In this document: in pieces, positions 1 to 12,940 of the stretch | How the letters are laid out: every line of letters starts with the position of its first letter | How positions within the stretch are numbered: position 1 is the first letter of the stretch | Assembly: GCA_029891385.1 (NCBI GenBank) | Contig: CM057228.1 | Location: 32,448,523 to 32,512,522 of the forward strand | DNA: 64,000 bases | Reading direction: 5' to 3' | Source: Erythroxylum novogranatense | Lineage: Eukaryota > Streptophyta > Magnoliopsida > Malpighiales > Erythroxylaceae | Notes under the pieces: generated by a model | What the model saw: only the letters and a program-made list of their open reading frames with translations | Told to the model about the DNA's origin: nothing | Databases searched by the model: none | Position numbers and translations under genes: made by a program

Positions 1-6
1 TAAAAT

Positions 7-273
7 TTGTTGTTTACTAGAAGTCTTAATGGCACAAGTAGTTCAACTGATCCAATTTCTATTGATAATATTGATCTTTTGACTAAAAAACTAGATTTGG
101 TAGATGTCAATGACTTGGAAGATAATCTTGGATGGGAAAGCATTGACATGTCGTTTACTGCATTGAATTTAAATGATAATAATAATGAAACTCCTCTCAA
201 TGATAAGGATGTTGTACTAAATGATAACTGTGATCAATGTAGTTATAGAGAGTATCCTCTCGTAGACGATTAA
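7..273 (+). CDS. Acidic C-terminal tail of a protein entering from the left edge, possibly hAT-type transposase
   Basis: The reading frame is open from the window edge to a TAA at 271-273 and encodes about 88 residues. They are strongly acidic and rich in Asp, Asn and Leu, with a segment resembling 'DLEDNLGWESIDMSF'. The composition recalls the acidic tails that follow the dimerisation domain in plant hAT transposases, but no catalytic or zinc-finger motif is visible, so this is a guess. The protein probably starts outside the window, so the first ATG-like codon is not a reliable start. It may also be a host protein exon. An AT-rich, untranslated stretch follows. Confidence 0.25.
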   Translation: MLFTRSLNGTSSSTDPISIDNIDLLTKKLDLVDVNDLEDNLGWESIDMSFTALNLNDNNNETPLNDKDVVLNDNCDQCSYREYPLVDD

Positions 274-2149
274 ATTTCGTTCCAATTTTTGTTTTCCTCT
301 TCTTTTAATTTTATTTATATTTGATGTACATGTTAAATTTTATATATGTAACGTAATTGTAAATATTTTGTTTTAGGTTTGACTTTTACTTATTGCTTCC
401 TTATCTCAAACTTTTGTTGTAAATTGTAATAATTTGAGAGTTAAAGATATTTATTCTTCTTTTATTGGATATTTTGATGTAATTATTATTTATTATATGA
501 TAAAATTGTAATATTTTAAATACTTTGTTTTGTTCTTAATTTTATATTTGTATGATGATGATTGTCTTTTTTCATATTAATTGTGGTTGTTATTTATATG
601 TAAATATTTGAAAATTAGTATTATTTTATATTAATTGTGATTATTATGATTTTTGGAGTTAGGGTTGATGTAAATTTATAAAGTATACAGAAAACTGCAT
701 AATATGATAATAAACTATTTCACAATTTTAAAAAAATTAAGGGACTAATTTATAAATTTAAAAAATTACTCGAAATGGTACCCAATACTAGTACAACATC
801 GTACCAGAATTCAATCCGACACGAGGGTCAATACGGTAGTTACAACATTGTAACATATTATCTTATATAATTCTACTCTTTTATTGAACATTTTTTCTAA
901 ATGACAAAGTAAGTCAGATGTATTACTTGTAACGTGAGCAAAAAATTATTTCCCATAGTAATTGTGTTGAGCTCTTGGATTTTCTTTTGTTCCCTTATTG
1001 ATTAGAAAGTTTCATACAGTAAATTGCAACTTTTTGTTTCAAATTTATTAATCTTTTTCTTTATAAGAATCATTAAATATTACACTAGAACTTGTCATTA
1101 TTGTTATAATTCTTGCATTAATAAAAACAAATTAATTTTATATAATAAAATAAACTTCCTATATGAGTTGAAGACATGAAATTGTTTTAATAAGGAATTT
1201 GTAAAAGAATATAGCTTTGGTCACTTGTTTATTTTTGTTTTCTAAAATGTTGCAAAAACTGACAAAAGATTACATATATTGCAACATTAATTTTATGTGA
1301 TTTTTGAGATCCTCTTATACTTGCCTTTTCTTTCTAATATGTTGTTTCATGTATGGGTACTTTTCATCGTATAACATTTCTTTAGGGCAATTTCTATCTG
1401 AAATGGTATTTAACAGTTAAAATAGAGACCATCATCACCCTATTTGGTTCAACCGGAACAAATGTTTTCCATCAATTAGTTATCTTTATCTTTTTTCCAT
1501 AAGTAAATTCTTCTTGATAATTAAATTATTATTTACTTCTTCACGTGGAGGTTCTCATAAATTATGAGAGAGGAGACATTTAGTGATACTCACTCAATCT
1601 ATGATTATATTAAATCATCTTTGCATTAAAAAAGAGGAAATTCCAAACATTAAACTTCTATTAAACAATTTTTATTCTTAAACTATCAAAATAAAAATGA
1701 ATATTTTCTCCAATTTCACATTCTAAACCATATTATAAAATTTTGAAATAGTAACTATCATCGCCTGCTTAACTTTTAAACTTAAATGAATATGAATTAC
1801 AAAATCACAAAAATATTTTTACAAAGAAAGTAAAAAATGAACATATAAAACCTTATCTAGTGAGTTTTGAATCTTTTATTATAATTTTCTAATAATAATA
1901 TGAATGAAAATGTATAAACTAAAAAAATTTTAGGATATTTATAAATATAGGATTGAACTAAATATTTTTATTCTTTTAATAATCCAAACTCAACTAAAAA
2001 ATTTTGGTCTAATTTTAAAATCAAACCCAATTTATAAGCTAATTTTTAAAACCTGTCTTTTAATTTTTAATCTTAAACCATTAAAATTATATGGATTAAA
2101 TCAATTTATACAAATATACTCCTAATGACAATTTTACCTTTCATCATCA
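274..2149. other. AT-rich non-coding stretch
   Basis: No reading frame of recognisable protein is seen on either strand. Around 765-850 there is a slightly GC-richer patch with tandem-looking GGTACC/TACTAGTAC/GTACCAG words. It resembles, loosely and in inverted orientation, a patch at 14090-14210 and may be the end of an old DNA transposon. The rest is low-complexity A/T sequence. Confidence 0.5.
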
Positions 2150-2548
2150 TTATGCAGCTAGCAAACTCACTCACCTTTTATTTGCGATGATCTGATACTT
2201 CTATGCGGTGCCGAGACTACCTCCATCAACCTACTGATTCAAATAATGGAAACCTTCTCTCAATGGTTTGGACTAATGATCAATTTTGAGAAGAGCCACT
2301 TATACATGCCATCCAATGTGAGTTATAAGGTAACAAACAACTCTACACTTGGTATGAGTTTGCACCCTTCTTCTTTCAAATATCTAGGAGTGCCTATATC
2401 CTCATCAAAGCAAGAATTCTCTAATTGCATTCCTTACTTGAAAAGCTCAAAGATAAGATTAATGCATGGCAAAATCGCTATCTATCCTACACAGCTAGGT
2501 CAACTTTAATCATCTATGTCCTTAATAACATGCATCTACACTAGTCGG
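2150..2548 (+). pseudogene. LINE reverse transcriptase fragment, left part
   Basis: This is a remnant of a plant LINE (non-LTR retrotransposon) ORF2. The catalytic block is recognisable as a FADDL-like sequence near 2180-2200, but it is read across a one-base shift. From 2246 the frame gives 'FGLMINFEKSHLY' and then 'FKYLGVPISSSK', the conserved blocks downstream of the RT active site. It ends close to the insertion point of the solo LTR that starts at 2549; the same protein continues after 4004. It is 5'-truncated, with no endonuclease domain or ORF1 beside it. The frameshift and stops make it a dead copy. Confidence 0.75.
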
Positions 2549-4003
2549 TGATGAGCAAGTTTTACTTTTATAATACCCTCAATGTTCTGCAAGTGCAAGG
2601 ATCATAAAGTGTAGTAATTAAGGTGTCGATCCTACAAGGACTTAGCTAAAATTAATTGAATCCTAACTTTGTCTAAGGATGCAAAAACATGAATTAAAGT
2701 GAAAATAAAACTAAACATAAAATTAAGCAACTGAGTATAGATTGATTGAAATTAAAATTTTAAATTAACGCAAGTAAATCAAATTAGAGCACAACCACTT
2801 AAAAATTAAGATATTGCAACAAGATAAGATCAAATAATTATGAGAAGATGGAATTTATCTATTGGCAGTTTGCTACCCTAATCAATTTTAATGTAATTGG
2901 AATCGGTCCTAGATCTCCAAAGGGTTGATTATTCTTTCTCAGGATATAATCATTAATCCCTAATTAATAACCCTAACTGAATCCAAAAATCCAAATTTGC
3001 AATTTCTCAATTAACAAAAACAACCTACGTCTCCAATTAATTCTTGAGCAATCTACTAGAGAATCGGGTCCTCACATAAGATCTCTCTTCGTATAATTAC
3101 CAATTTGATGTTTACGTGATATATTAAGTTGTTAATTCTCATTACCTAACCTAATCATGTTACTGCTAGTTCAATCTCTTGATTTATTACCAAAGTATGC
3201 AAAAACCATAAACATCACAATAGCCAAACAATTTCACTAATATTAAAAGCAAATAGGTTACAAAATGATTTAAGAGTCAATCCCAAAATGAAGTTAGAAC
3301 ATCCTTAACAATATATTGAACATCCTTACAATATATTGAACATCCTCATATCCAAATTGTACATTAGATGAAAAAAATAAAGAGAGGATTGTAGAAATAA
3401 TTTGGAATGGATGGCTAGAGTGGTTGGATAGTAGCAACTCCTATAGCTCCTTCTTCTATCTTCCTTGTCTTCTTTCCCAAAGTAGCGAATGGAGGCTCCC
3501 TTGATTAGGGCCATTTAATGATCTTATACAGTCCTTGGACCATTTAGGGTAAAAACTAGGTTTTGCCTAAGCCAAAAAGTCCAAAAAGATCCTTAAAAAA
3601 TGAGAAGAGAAGGAGATCCAGGAGTCTACCGCGCACCTGTCACGATTGTGACCCTTGAAATTTGACTTCTGTCACAATCGTGAGCTGATGTTGTGACCTG
3701 ATGTTGTTCCCTTCTGTCACAATCATGACAAGGGTGTCACGATCGTGACCTTAGGGGAGCCCTTCTATCATAACTATGATCTTGTTCTTTTTGTCACAAT
3801 CACGACCTTGTTCCTTTTGTCAAAACACCTTAAGTGCACAAAATTAAAGTTCAATATCATACTCTAAACTACAAAACACTCAAAAACATAAACACACAAT
3901 CACATTAACATAATTCTAAACCTCAACGTGCACAAATATTCCAATCAACACCTAAAAACACATTAAAACACCTAACAAAATATAATCTAAACTACAACTA
4001 TCA
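2549..4003. mobile_element. Solo LTR inserted in the LINE
   Basis: The 1455-bp block begins TGATGAGCAAG and ends CTACAACTATCA, giving the TG...CA termini of an LTR with TGAT/ATCA inverted ends. It is flanked by GTCGG (2544-2548) and GTCGA (4004-4008), a 5-bp target duplication with one mismatch. Removing it restores the LINE coding continuity across the site. No internal retrotransposon genes are present, so it is a solo LTR left by recombination. The start, with its '...GTGTCGATCC...' segment near 2620, resembles LTRs of plant Ty3-type elements, but I cannot assign a family. It carries palindromic repeats at 3637-3820. Confidence 0.75.
3637..3820. repeat. Imperfect palindromic tandem units inside the solo LTR
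   Basis: At least six units, starting near 3637, 3668, 3714, 3735, 3764 and 3789, share a core of the form TGTCACRATCGTGACC. The best unit contains the perfect palindrome TCACGATCGTGA. Spacing varies between about 20 and 45 bp. Several units have C-to-T or G-to-A changes that destroy the CpG. Confidence 0.7.
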
Positions 4004-5270
4004 GTCGACTCATATTAGCTTACCTAAGAGGGTTACAAAAGAGATGGACAAGTTCTTGAAAGCTTTTCTTTGTCGGGTAAAACTGATAATACAAAACAAG
4101 ATAAGGTTAAGTGGAGCGAAATTACGTTATCGAAAAAATGAGGGCCTGAGCATTATATCTATTTCAAATCTGAACAAGGTATTGCTTTGAAAAAAAAGAT
4201 GATTATTTACATATCAAGGGGCTTTGAGGGTTAAATGGATGGATGAGGTTCACCTTTCAAATTTGAGTTTTTGGCAACTATCACCCTCCCGCAACACTCT
4301 TGGATATTGAATCAACTTTTATAATTTGTAGGTTTTATTTATCCCTTTATCGAATACCAGATTGGGAATGGTCGCAACATTCAACTGTGGTACGATAATG
4401 GACAACAATTAGTCCATTTATTCATCGATAAGAACATCGACAATTAAGGCCTCGTCTACCAGTTCACTCAAAAACAACAACTATCATTGCCAATGGTGAA
4501 TGATATTGTAATCTTCGTGGGTTTCACACTTTAGTTGATCATCTCCCAACTTTCTTCCATACAAACAGTGATGATACTATTACCTGGACCCCTGATCCGA
4601 AGGGTCGCTTCAGGACTACTTCCTGTCATTCACTCCTCAATCCTGCCCCTTCTCAAGTTGCTTGGCATACACTCCTCTGAAAAGATTCTCTCAACCCGAA
4701 AGCTTCCATTATCATATGGCTTGTGATAAAAAACTAGTTACCTATAAAGCATCAATGGCTTGGACAATATGATTATATTTGTGAATTGTGTCATGAAATT
4801 GAAAAAGATTGTAACTACTTATTCTTTTCTTGTACCTTCTCCAAAGTGGTATAGGAACGCATTCAATTTATGCTAAATATTGAAACACAAGATCAAGAAT
4901 GGGAGCACACTTTAAACAAGATTATTTCGATCGCTAAGCCTAGCCTTCTGAACGTTGTTCTTATTAAAACAACCTTTCTAACTACCATTTATTCTCTATG
5001 GAAAGAAAGGAACAACCGATATATAAGGGCATTGGTGAAGATAAATATCTCATTGCGAAATGATGCATAAACCGGATTAGAGTTGTGATCATCTCCAAAA
5101 ACATGGAGAACCACCTCACACCAGCAATCAAAATGCAATGGCATATATGAACTGATCTGATATCTAGTAGTCTCGTTTCTTTTCTCACTTCTTTTGTAAC
5201 TTGCGTTAGAAGCTAAGTCCAAGGCTTCTTATTGAAAACATTGTAATGTTGTAAGAATTCCACTATTTTT
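4004..5270 (+). pseudogene. LINE ORF2 C-terminal part, right of the solo LTR
   Basis: This continues the LINE interrupted at 2548. Just after the insertion, translation gives a 'LPKRV.KEMDKFLKAF' block typical of the region after the RT domain. Further on, 4870-5070 gives '...TIYSLWKERNNRY', the signature at the end of the zinc-binding zf-RVT region of plant LINE ORF2 proteins. Reading requires several frame changes and stops. It fades out near 5270 in a T/A-rich stretch that may be the 3' tail. No clear target duplication was found for the LINE. Confidence 0.7.
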
Positions 5271-8200
5271 AAAACAAATCCATTTAAATTTTTTAAAAAA
5301 GTCTACTCTTAATATTGTCTGATCATCAGTTTGTTTTACTACTTGCTAAGCTTATAGATATGGCTTTTTATGTTTTAAGGGCCAAAATTCAATGGTAAAG
5401 GGTTGGTGAGCACCTGTGTTAAGTGGCCCATTTTTCGTGATTTCATCTATGTACGTATATATTTGTTTGTATGCTTCTGGATGGTGTCAAGACAACGAAG
5501 GAATCAATCTGAGAAAGAAAAGTATAGCAACTGGACAAATAACTACGTAGATTGTTTGAAGATACTTATTTGATAAGGTCAAAAAGGTCCTCAAGCACCA
5601 ACCTATGATAGGTTGATTGCTCGTTGGTTGCAGATAAAAAGAGATTTGACAATTTCCACGTCTTTCAATGCCAAAAACCGTGGGCAAGAGTTGAAATCGA
5701 GGGCCTCACAATCAAGTCGATAGAAATTTAGTTCAGTTGTGACTTTAATATTAAGATGACCCATCAACTCCATTATGTACACGTTAATATCATGAGACTT
5801 GCAGATATAAAATCACCCGTATAACATGAAAGAGTGCACTAAAACTATAAAATGTATGAGTTGGAGGATAATAGGATATATAATATGGAGAAATTTTCAA
5901 ATGTTAGATGTTGTTTTATAGGCCTCGACAAATAATCACATTGAAGCGTTTACCTTTGTAACATATAACTAATTTACCAATGTATCTATAATTGTGTTGT
6001 GTTGCAAATAAAACAATCATATTTAATTTCTTAATTTTAATTAAGATTTAATTAGAAATTCTATGTATGGGGATCCAAAGAAGATGGTCATAGTAAATGC
6101 CTCCCGAGAACTTAGCATGAACATAGGCATTAGGCAACCCTCCTACATTATTTGGCATTAAGCTCTAATCCACTGACTTCCAATCTCAGAAAAATTCTTG
6201 TATACCATAAACCAACACCCATGCATATCATGTCAAGTTGATTAGAAAACTAAAAATTAAACTCTAACCTAACAACTTATAGAAAGCACTTGAATGCTAG
6301 TATTCTTGATCATCTTCGTTGCTCACTTCATATTCATTCCCTTTTGCCCTCTGTCTACTCCCCGCACACCCTTAATATATATCAATTGGCCTAAAACATT
6401 AAGGGTGTACTTGGTTCGTTTAAAAGAATGGTAATATAAATTAATATAAATATAGTAAAGAATGCAAATAGATATAACTTATATTTTTCATTATAGTGAG
6501 GAATACAGAATATGTCTCAAAAGAGAAAAAAATATTGTTCTTCTAATCATAATATATTACTAACCATTATTTTCATTCCTTACTAATTTTTTTCTTCCCA
6601 TATTGACTAACCAAGCATCTCCTATAATGCGTTATTTACTTACATATATCATTTACTATTTTAAGCCAATGGGTCAGCTTGCTATGCTAATACCAAATAT
6701 CATGATAGTGTTATTTTATGGCAATCGGTTGCTAATCTTTTTGGTGGCTTTGGGTTTCCATAGATGCTTTCATTTGCAATTGTTCGAGTGTTTTTTGGTT
6801 AGGTTTGAACGATGGTTTTGCTACTACATACGTTGTACGACTCCTTGGCCTTATTGTTAACTACAAGTAGTAATGGCGTGAACAATTTTTCCATTATATG
6901 AGATTTAAATTCTGCAAACAATAAGATTCGCAAACTTTGACTTTGTTAATTAAACCATAATAAGTTTAAATATATTTTGGAATCCTATAGTATTTAAATA
7001 TCATCGCTCTACGTTGAAGTTTTCATAAACTTGATGTCATTAGAAAAGAACGTATCTCAACAAAGTGACTAAGTGAGGCCTCATGACTATATACACACAC
7101 CAATATTGTAATATCGTAGGAGTTCGATAAACCAGAACTTACAGGTTTGAAGGTAACAAAAGTTATTTATAACAAATTCTCTCTGATCCCGGCGGTGGTG
7201 ACTTTTCTTTTTGGGCCATTGTAATAATTAGTCGTTAGTTACTCTTGTTGTTGAGGAAACGCAATAAACGTTGTTGATAAGAGTTGTCCATCCACATGAA
7301 CAAGATGTTGTTGTTGGAAAAATACAAAAACATGTAGTCATACCAACTTGTAAGGAATCTCCATTGTAGGTTTCGAAATCTATGGGTAGACCACGAAACG
7401 TGATTCGTGTTCCGATATGAATACAATTACAATATGACATCTTTTCCGGCCTTCTCTTGGCTCCTTTTATCTATTGCATGGTGAGGTATCAAAAGGAGGA
7501 GTAGAAGTGGAAACAAAGGCCATTGGCTTTAATATTTCAACAATTTTAATTAGGAGTAACCTGAAGGTTAATACCCTTATAGGTAATTAGGATTTACATT
7601 GATATTATAGGATCAATTTGATAGGGCTCTAGTTACTGTCCTTCGATGAATTCTTATATATAGACATTGGTACTCTGGCACAACAAGGTAAAAAAGTGGC
7701 ATTTATCCGAGTTTTCCTTAGGCCCCTCTTGATGTTTTATATTGTTGTTGTATCTGTATAATTATTTTACTGTTAGTTTGTCATCTTTTTTACAAAAGAC
7801 AGGGAAAGATAATTTAAACTTTTGATTTCTTGGCATTGGCTCCACCTCGCTACAACTTAAATATTTATAATGATGAAAAGAAAAAAAAGAGATGCATGCG
7901 GTAGTTCAAAAACCGATATCATTCGAGCTTCATCGATTGAATGATTCATTTGGGTCACCAAACGTTGCATCTTTAACTCCTGTTATACTATTAACCAAAT
8001 AGTACATAATAGGAACTTCACTTCTTTTTCTTGAAGGGCTAACACACTAATTAATTATAAATGATTATCTTACAAATGGATTCGCACACTACTCTTTTCA
8101 GCGTTGATTTGGGGTCTAAATAATTTTAGGGTTTCTGGGTTCCATTGGATCTGGTTTCAGGTCAGGATTTTCCCAAATGATGACGACCCTGATGATGATT

Positions 8201-9540
8201 GAATAGTACTGGCAACTACGAATATTTAGTTGCAGATGCATGTATATGTTTCTTTTAGCCAAGTGGGTGTACGAATTCTCTTTGAAATCTTCCTACCTTA
8301 ATATCCCCCTTTTCAAACTGCGAGAGAGCATTTTGCATCTCTGGAAGGTCTACATAGACTAACTATGACTCCTGCACTCGGCCGAATATAATAATAATAT
8401 CAATATTATAGTTTAAAAATAAGCAAGAGGTAATTAAAAATAAGAGATATGCGGATTGGTTAGTTTTTTATGCGACGTCATTCGACTTCAGACTTACCTT
8501 TTCGCAGTTTCCTCTTTCGGGATGTCTTACTATTCTCTTAGAGGACATGTGTGAGGTTTTAACCTTTAGGCCCTCTGTTTAGGCCCTGCTTTCTTCTCTT
8601 AAAATTAAAAAAAGAGTTTTTATTCTCCGTTATTAAAGAAAAAGAAGTTTTGATTTATTTATTAAATAAAAAGTATTTTTAATATTTAAATAAGATCATT
8701 AAATTGAAATTTATTTTTCATTTATTTTTTTGCGCTCACTTCTTCTTCTTCTTCTTCTTCTATATTACCATTGATTACTCTCTTCCTCTCTTTTGACTTC
8801 TACTTTTTGTCTATTGAACTTTTCTTTTTCTTTCTTTTATAGTTACTCCTATAAACTTATCTCCATCGTCTTTGCAATCATCGGACATTCAATAAATAAT
8901 GTCGTAAAACACTCCATTTGATATTATATTAAACTTCTAATGTTTCAAGAAATGATATAGTTAAACATTGTTAGCTAAGTTACACCATATTCATTTATAT
9001 TGTTATATATTATTTAAAATTCCTTCCTTGCAATTAGGTCTTTTGCAAGTCTTTATGCCAATTTAATGTTATACTCATTTTGTTTTAGTTTGAGAATTTT
9101 TTATTTTATTCTCCGTTTAAAGGATCTCCAAAATTTTCTAATCAAATAATTCATTAATTTTATATTAAAAGAAAGTACATTTCCTTTAGTTCAAACCTAG
9201 ATTATGATTGGTTCTAATTGTGATAAAATTGAAGAACAATGAAAACATAGATAAAGATTAGTGTTTATCAATTTTATGTCCAAAAATTGATAAAACTCTG
9301 TTTTGAAAAATCTTACTAATTTTTAAATAGTAAATAATATTAAAGAAAGAAGAAAGCTTTTTTGTACAAATAAGTAGTTTAATATCATACTTCAAGTTTA
9401 AATTATTTTATTGGGTCTTTAATAGATCGCCATTCAATGATAAAGTTTAATTATTCAATTCTCATTGTTGAATTAAAATTAATATACTCACCAAAATATT
9501 ATCAATTATTCTCAAGTAATCATAAATAACTCTTTATCTA
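5271..9540. other. Non-coding stretch with a CTT microsatellite
   Basis: No supported gene is seen. Short open frames (for example 6603-6860 and 7228-7440) have no recognisable motif and no coding-like composition. A (CTT)n run lies at 8739-8761. The sequence is probably degraded repeat DNA. Confidence 0.5.
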
Positions 9541-10142
9541 GGAAATCTTCTTAATACAACTCTATGAAATCATGGTCTAAAGTCTTCACACTTATGTGTG
9601 GTACTCTTCACCTAAAATATATAAATAATAGGTTAATATTGATAAAGCAAACACACGCAAGAGGGGGTAAATTGTATGTAACTTAAAAAATTTCGCAAAT
9701 TACTATCAATTCGTGTAAAATGTAAGAACTTACTATTTTAACAGAAAAGTATGAAAATAAAAGGAGCCTGTTATTATTCAAAACGAAAGGAGTCTGTTAT
9801 CGAAAGGAGCCTATACAAGATTAAAACAAAAGAAACCTTTTATAATATTGAAATAAAAGGAGCCTATTTTAAAAGTGAATTGGAGCCTTTTGCAAATTGA
9901 ACCCAGACGTTAAGAATTTTGACAATTTCTCAGGGCTAATTGTCAAATTTTGAGGTTGGTAAGATCCTTTTGGATATTGTGGAATCATTTCTAATAATAT
10001 AAGTTCATTAAGAAGGATCTTGTAAACAAGGAAACATTCTTTTACAAGACTATATCGTTACCTATGAAAATAATCCAAATTTTAATTTTGAAACATTATA
10101 GAGTTATCGTCAAAGTCATTAATATAAAATCTTGAGCTAACA
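9541..10142 (-). mobile_element. 3' LTR of a Sirevirus-type copia remnant (left limit uncertain)
   Basis: Read on the minus strand, the LTR starts TGTTAGCTCAAG at 10142, directly after a purine-rich tract. The plus strand shows a '...GAGGGGGTAAATTG' segment near 9660 and several AAAGGAGCCT words between 9760 and 9890. A second copy of the 9990-10142 part lies at 18850-18995. The far end of the LTR was not located, so 9541 is only a lower estimate of its extent. Confidence 0.6.
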
Positions 10143-10157
10143 ATCTCTACCTTTTTT
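10143..10157 (-). other. Polypurine tract of the Sirevirus-type remnant
   Basis: On the minus strand the sequence AAAAAAGGTAGAGAT lies immediately before the LTR start. It is preceded by TTGTCATCAT, the arrangement found before the 3' LTR of plant copia/Sirevirus elements. It primes plus-strand DNA synthesis in intact elements. Confidence 0.65.
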
Positions 10158-10653
10158 ATGATGACAAGCAATAACAAATATATTTTTAAAATTCAAAAAA
10201 TAAAGGATTTTGAAAGATACCTATAATCTTTATAAATGTTTACTCATAACCATGATTAGAGGGAGCCTTTCTTACAATCTCTAAGAAAGGTGCCTATTGT
10301 TTTAAAAGATAACTTGGATGCAATCATAGCATATGAATTTCACAGATAACTTGGATGCAAGGCACATGAATTTCACATATTCAGTTCAACAATATTTCAA
10401 CAGTTAGTAAAATATATCACGAATTAGTACTTCATCATGCAAAATCAAAATCTTGCAAAAATATATCATCAATTATTAACTATTCCCTTTTTTCATTATC
10501 AAAAGGAGAATTCAGACAGAGGTATAATAAAAAATTACTAAGAGAAAAAACTTTAAGAAGATTATATTATCATTTAAGAAACTAATTTTTTTTTGGTTGA
10601 AGAATTTGCATGTCAATAAGTTGATTTTGCATACTATCGATCTGGATACGCAT

Positions 10654-12487
10654 TTAATCCTGGCTTGATTGAATATCCCCCAGCTGTTGTTGAAAGATCA
10701 GATCATTTGTATTCTGAAGTATGACAGGGGTTGATTTATGTGGAGTAAGACCTAAGACGTCTGCTACTCTTTCTGTTTTCTTCTCTATCCACATATTATC
10801 TTTCAGCTTATGTCTGAATTGATAGGGAATAGATGAATGAAACTTGGCAGATTCGTACCAATCTAGATTGTCAAAAGACACTTCATAATGACAGAAAATC
10901 TTGGTGAGTAGCATTCCATAAGGCAAACCACCAGCGGTATTCTTATGACTTTCCTTATCTAATATAAATTGTAGGATTATTGTTGGGTGGTTCATCGTAT
11001 TTCTCTTCAGTAGATTATAAACAACAAATGTGTCCAGCATATTGCATCTTTCCACTGAACTACTTCTTAGAAAGATTGAAGTGGCTGATATCAATATAAA
11101 GCATCATGGCAGTAGGTCCAAATGTCTACACTAAGGTCTCCCTTCATGAGTATTCTCGGCATGCATGCAAATAAAATTCATAACTTGTGATATCCCACTT
11201 ATGACAGGGAGGGTCAGTTATGCCTATAGGAATTATATTCAGTATGTTCCCTAAGATTTCCTCAGTAACCAAAATCTCACACTTATGTATCCAAGAGATG
11301 ATTGCCAACTTTCCATCAATTTCATCTTTTCTCATGTGTGTATAAAATGATCTAAATAAATCATCACACGTTGTCTCATTCAAATTCAAAAAAATTCCCA
11401 ACCAACAAACAAAAAAATAGATGGGAATGCTAATGTCATCAAATAGGAGAAGAAGCAAAATGCATCTAACAATCACCTTTCTCTACTTGTAGCGCATTTT
11501 GTATCGTGCTTCAACTTCCAATGACTGAAATAGTTTGATCGGTGTTGAAGACTCTCCCTTATTGTGTTTCTTTGGTTTTGACCTCTTAGCTTTTGGAAGT
11601 TCTTCAAATAAGGATTCTTCATAAAGTAGCTCATTCCTAACAATAGGGTCCTCTTTTTCTTCAACCATAGTTGCTTTGTCTTTTCTTATTTCTTCCCTTT
11701 TTCTCTTTTAAGATTCTTCTTCTTCCCTTGGTTTAACATCTAGGCTTTTTTCTTTTTCAACAATTTTTTCTAGCTTGCTTTGCAACAATCCCTCTGGTTT
11801 GTTGACATCTTATTAGACTAACAAGTTCTTCATTTGAATCATCATCATTAATGACCCAGTGTACTTCAGGCAATGTTCTTCCCATAGAACCAGGATGAGA
11901 AGTAGTCGATGGTGGGTGCAAAGGTTTTAAAAGATATAGTAGAAGGGGTAGGTAGAGTGAGAGTAGGTAGTAGAGTAGAAGGGGTACGTAGAGTGAGAGT
12001 AGGTAGTGAAGGTGAAGAATAATGGAATCTTAATTTTCTTGTTAGCTCCCCCTCACTAAAAGATTTTTCTTCTTCTTGTTCTTCTTCTCCTTCTTCTTCT
12101 TTTTTTGCTTCCTTTTCTTTTTTTGATGAGCTAGGGTTTCTATAAGGACCTTCTTCACTAGAGTCAGAGATATATTGCTACTTGATTTTTGATTCATTAT
12201 GTTCGGAAGATGAATCAAATTTGATTCTTTAAGAAGAGACAACATTGTCAAAATCTTTCGCTTTCTCTAGTATTGAGCCTCCTGAGTGGGTGCTTCTAAA
12301 ACTTGGAGCTTTTAATAGAGGTGACAAAAATAGGTTCCGTAGGGATGTTTAGTGATCCTACTATTGGTGTTAGAGAGGACACTTCAGAATCAAAAGTTTC
12401 ATGTTCTTTTTCATAGCAAAGTGTTTCTCCATGGCTAGTAGTAGCAGTCAAGGTTTTCTTTTGTCCCTTGGACTTTGTTCGTGCCAT
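10654..12487 (-). pseudogene. Envelope-like / 'plant transposon protein' ORF downstream of copia pol
   Basis: A likely start ATG at 12487 gives a basic N-terminus (MARTKSKGQKK). A long charged Ser/Glu/Lys-rich region follows, then a C-terminal domain. The segment 11144-11476 gives '...VTEEILGNILNI', and 10654-11094 gives 'GLPYGMLLTKIFCHYEV', a block typical of the plant domain often annotated as putative transposon protein or Sirevirus envelope-like. Its place 3' of the RT/RNase H remnant and before the PPT and LTR matches the extra ORF of Sireviruses. Several stops and frameshifts break it (pieces 12296-12487, 12042-12251, 11483-11668, 11144-11476, 10654-11094). The envelope assignment rests on position and family resemblance only. 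Confidence 0.55.
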
Positions 12488-12940
12488 TTCAATTAAGTTA
12501 GTGATGTTAAGGAGATTTGAGTAAAAGTAGAGAGTTACTATGTAAAAAGAAAAAACAACTAAGAACGATGAATGTAAGTAGAAGGAAGAAACCTTTTCAG
12601 GAGGTGTGAAGATGAACAATCATACACATTATTAGAGGAGGAGTGATCGTTTGCATATCTTCTGTCAGTCACGTACAGAAAGCTTTCAGAATGGCACATG
12701 CACTTTTTAAAAGCTAAAATGACGCTATTTAATAACTGCCTTTTTAAGACAAGTGTATTCCACCCTATTAAACTAACAGGAGCTCGTTAAATAACGAATT
12801 CGAAGAAGCTTGCTAATATTTGCAAAGAGAAGTAGCATAGAATCTTCATATAGAGTTAATATTAGATAATCTACATATACTAAGTTCTTTTCGTAAAAAT
12901 TAAAATCTATTTTAAAAAATTGGCTTAGTAAATATATCAA

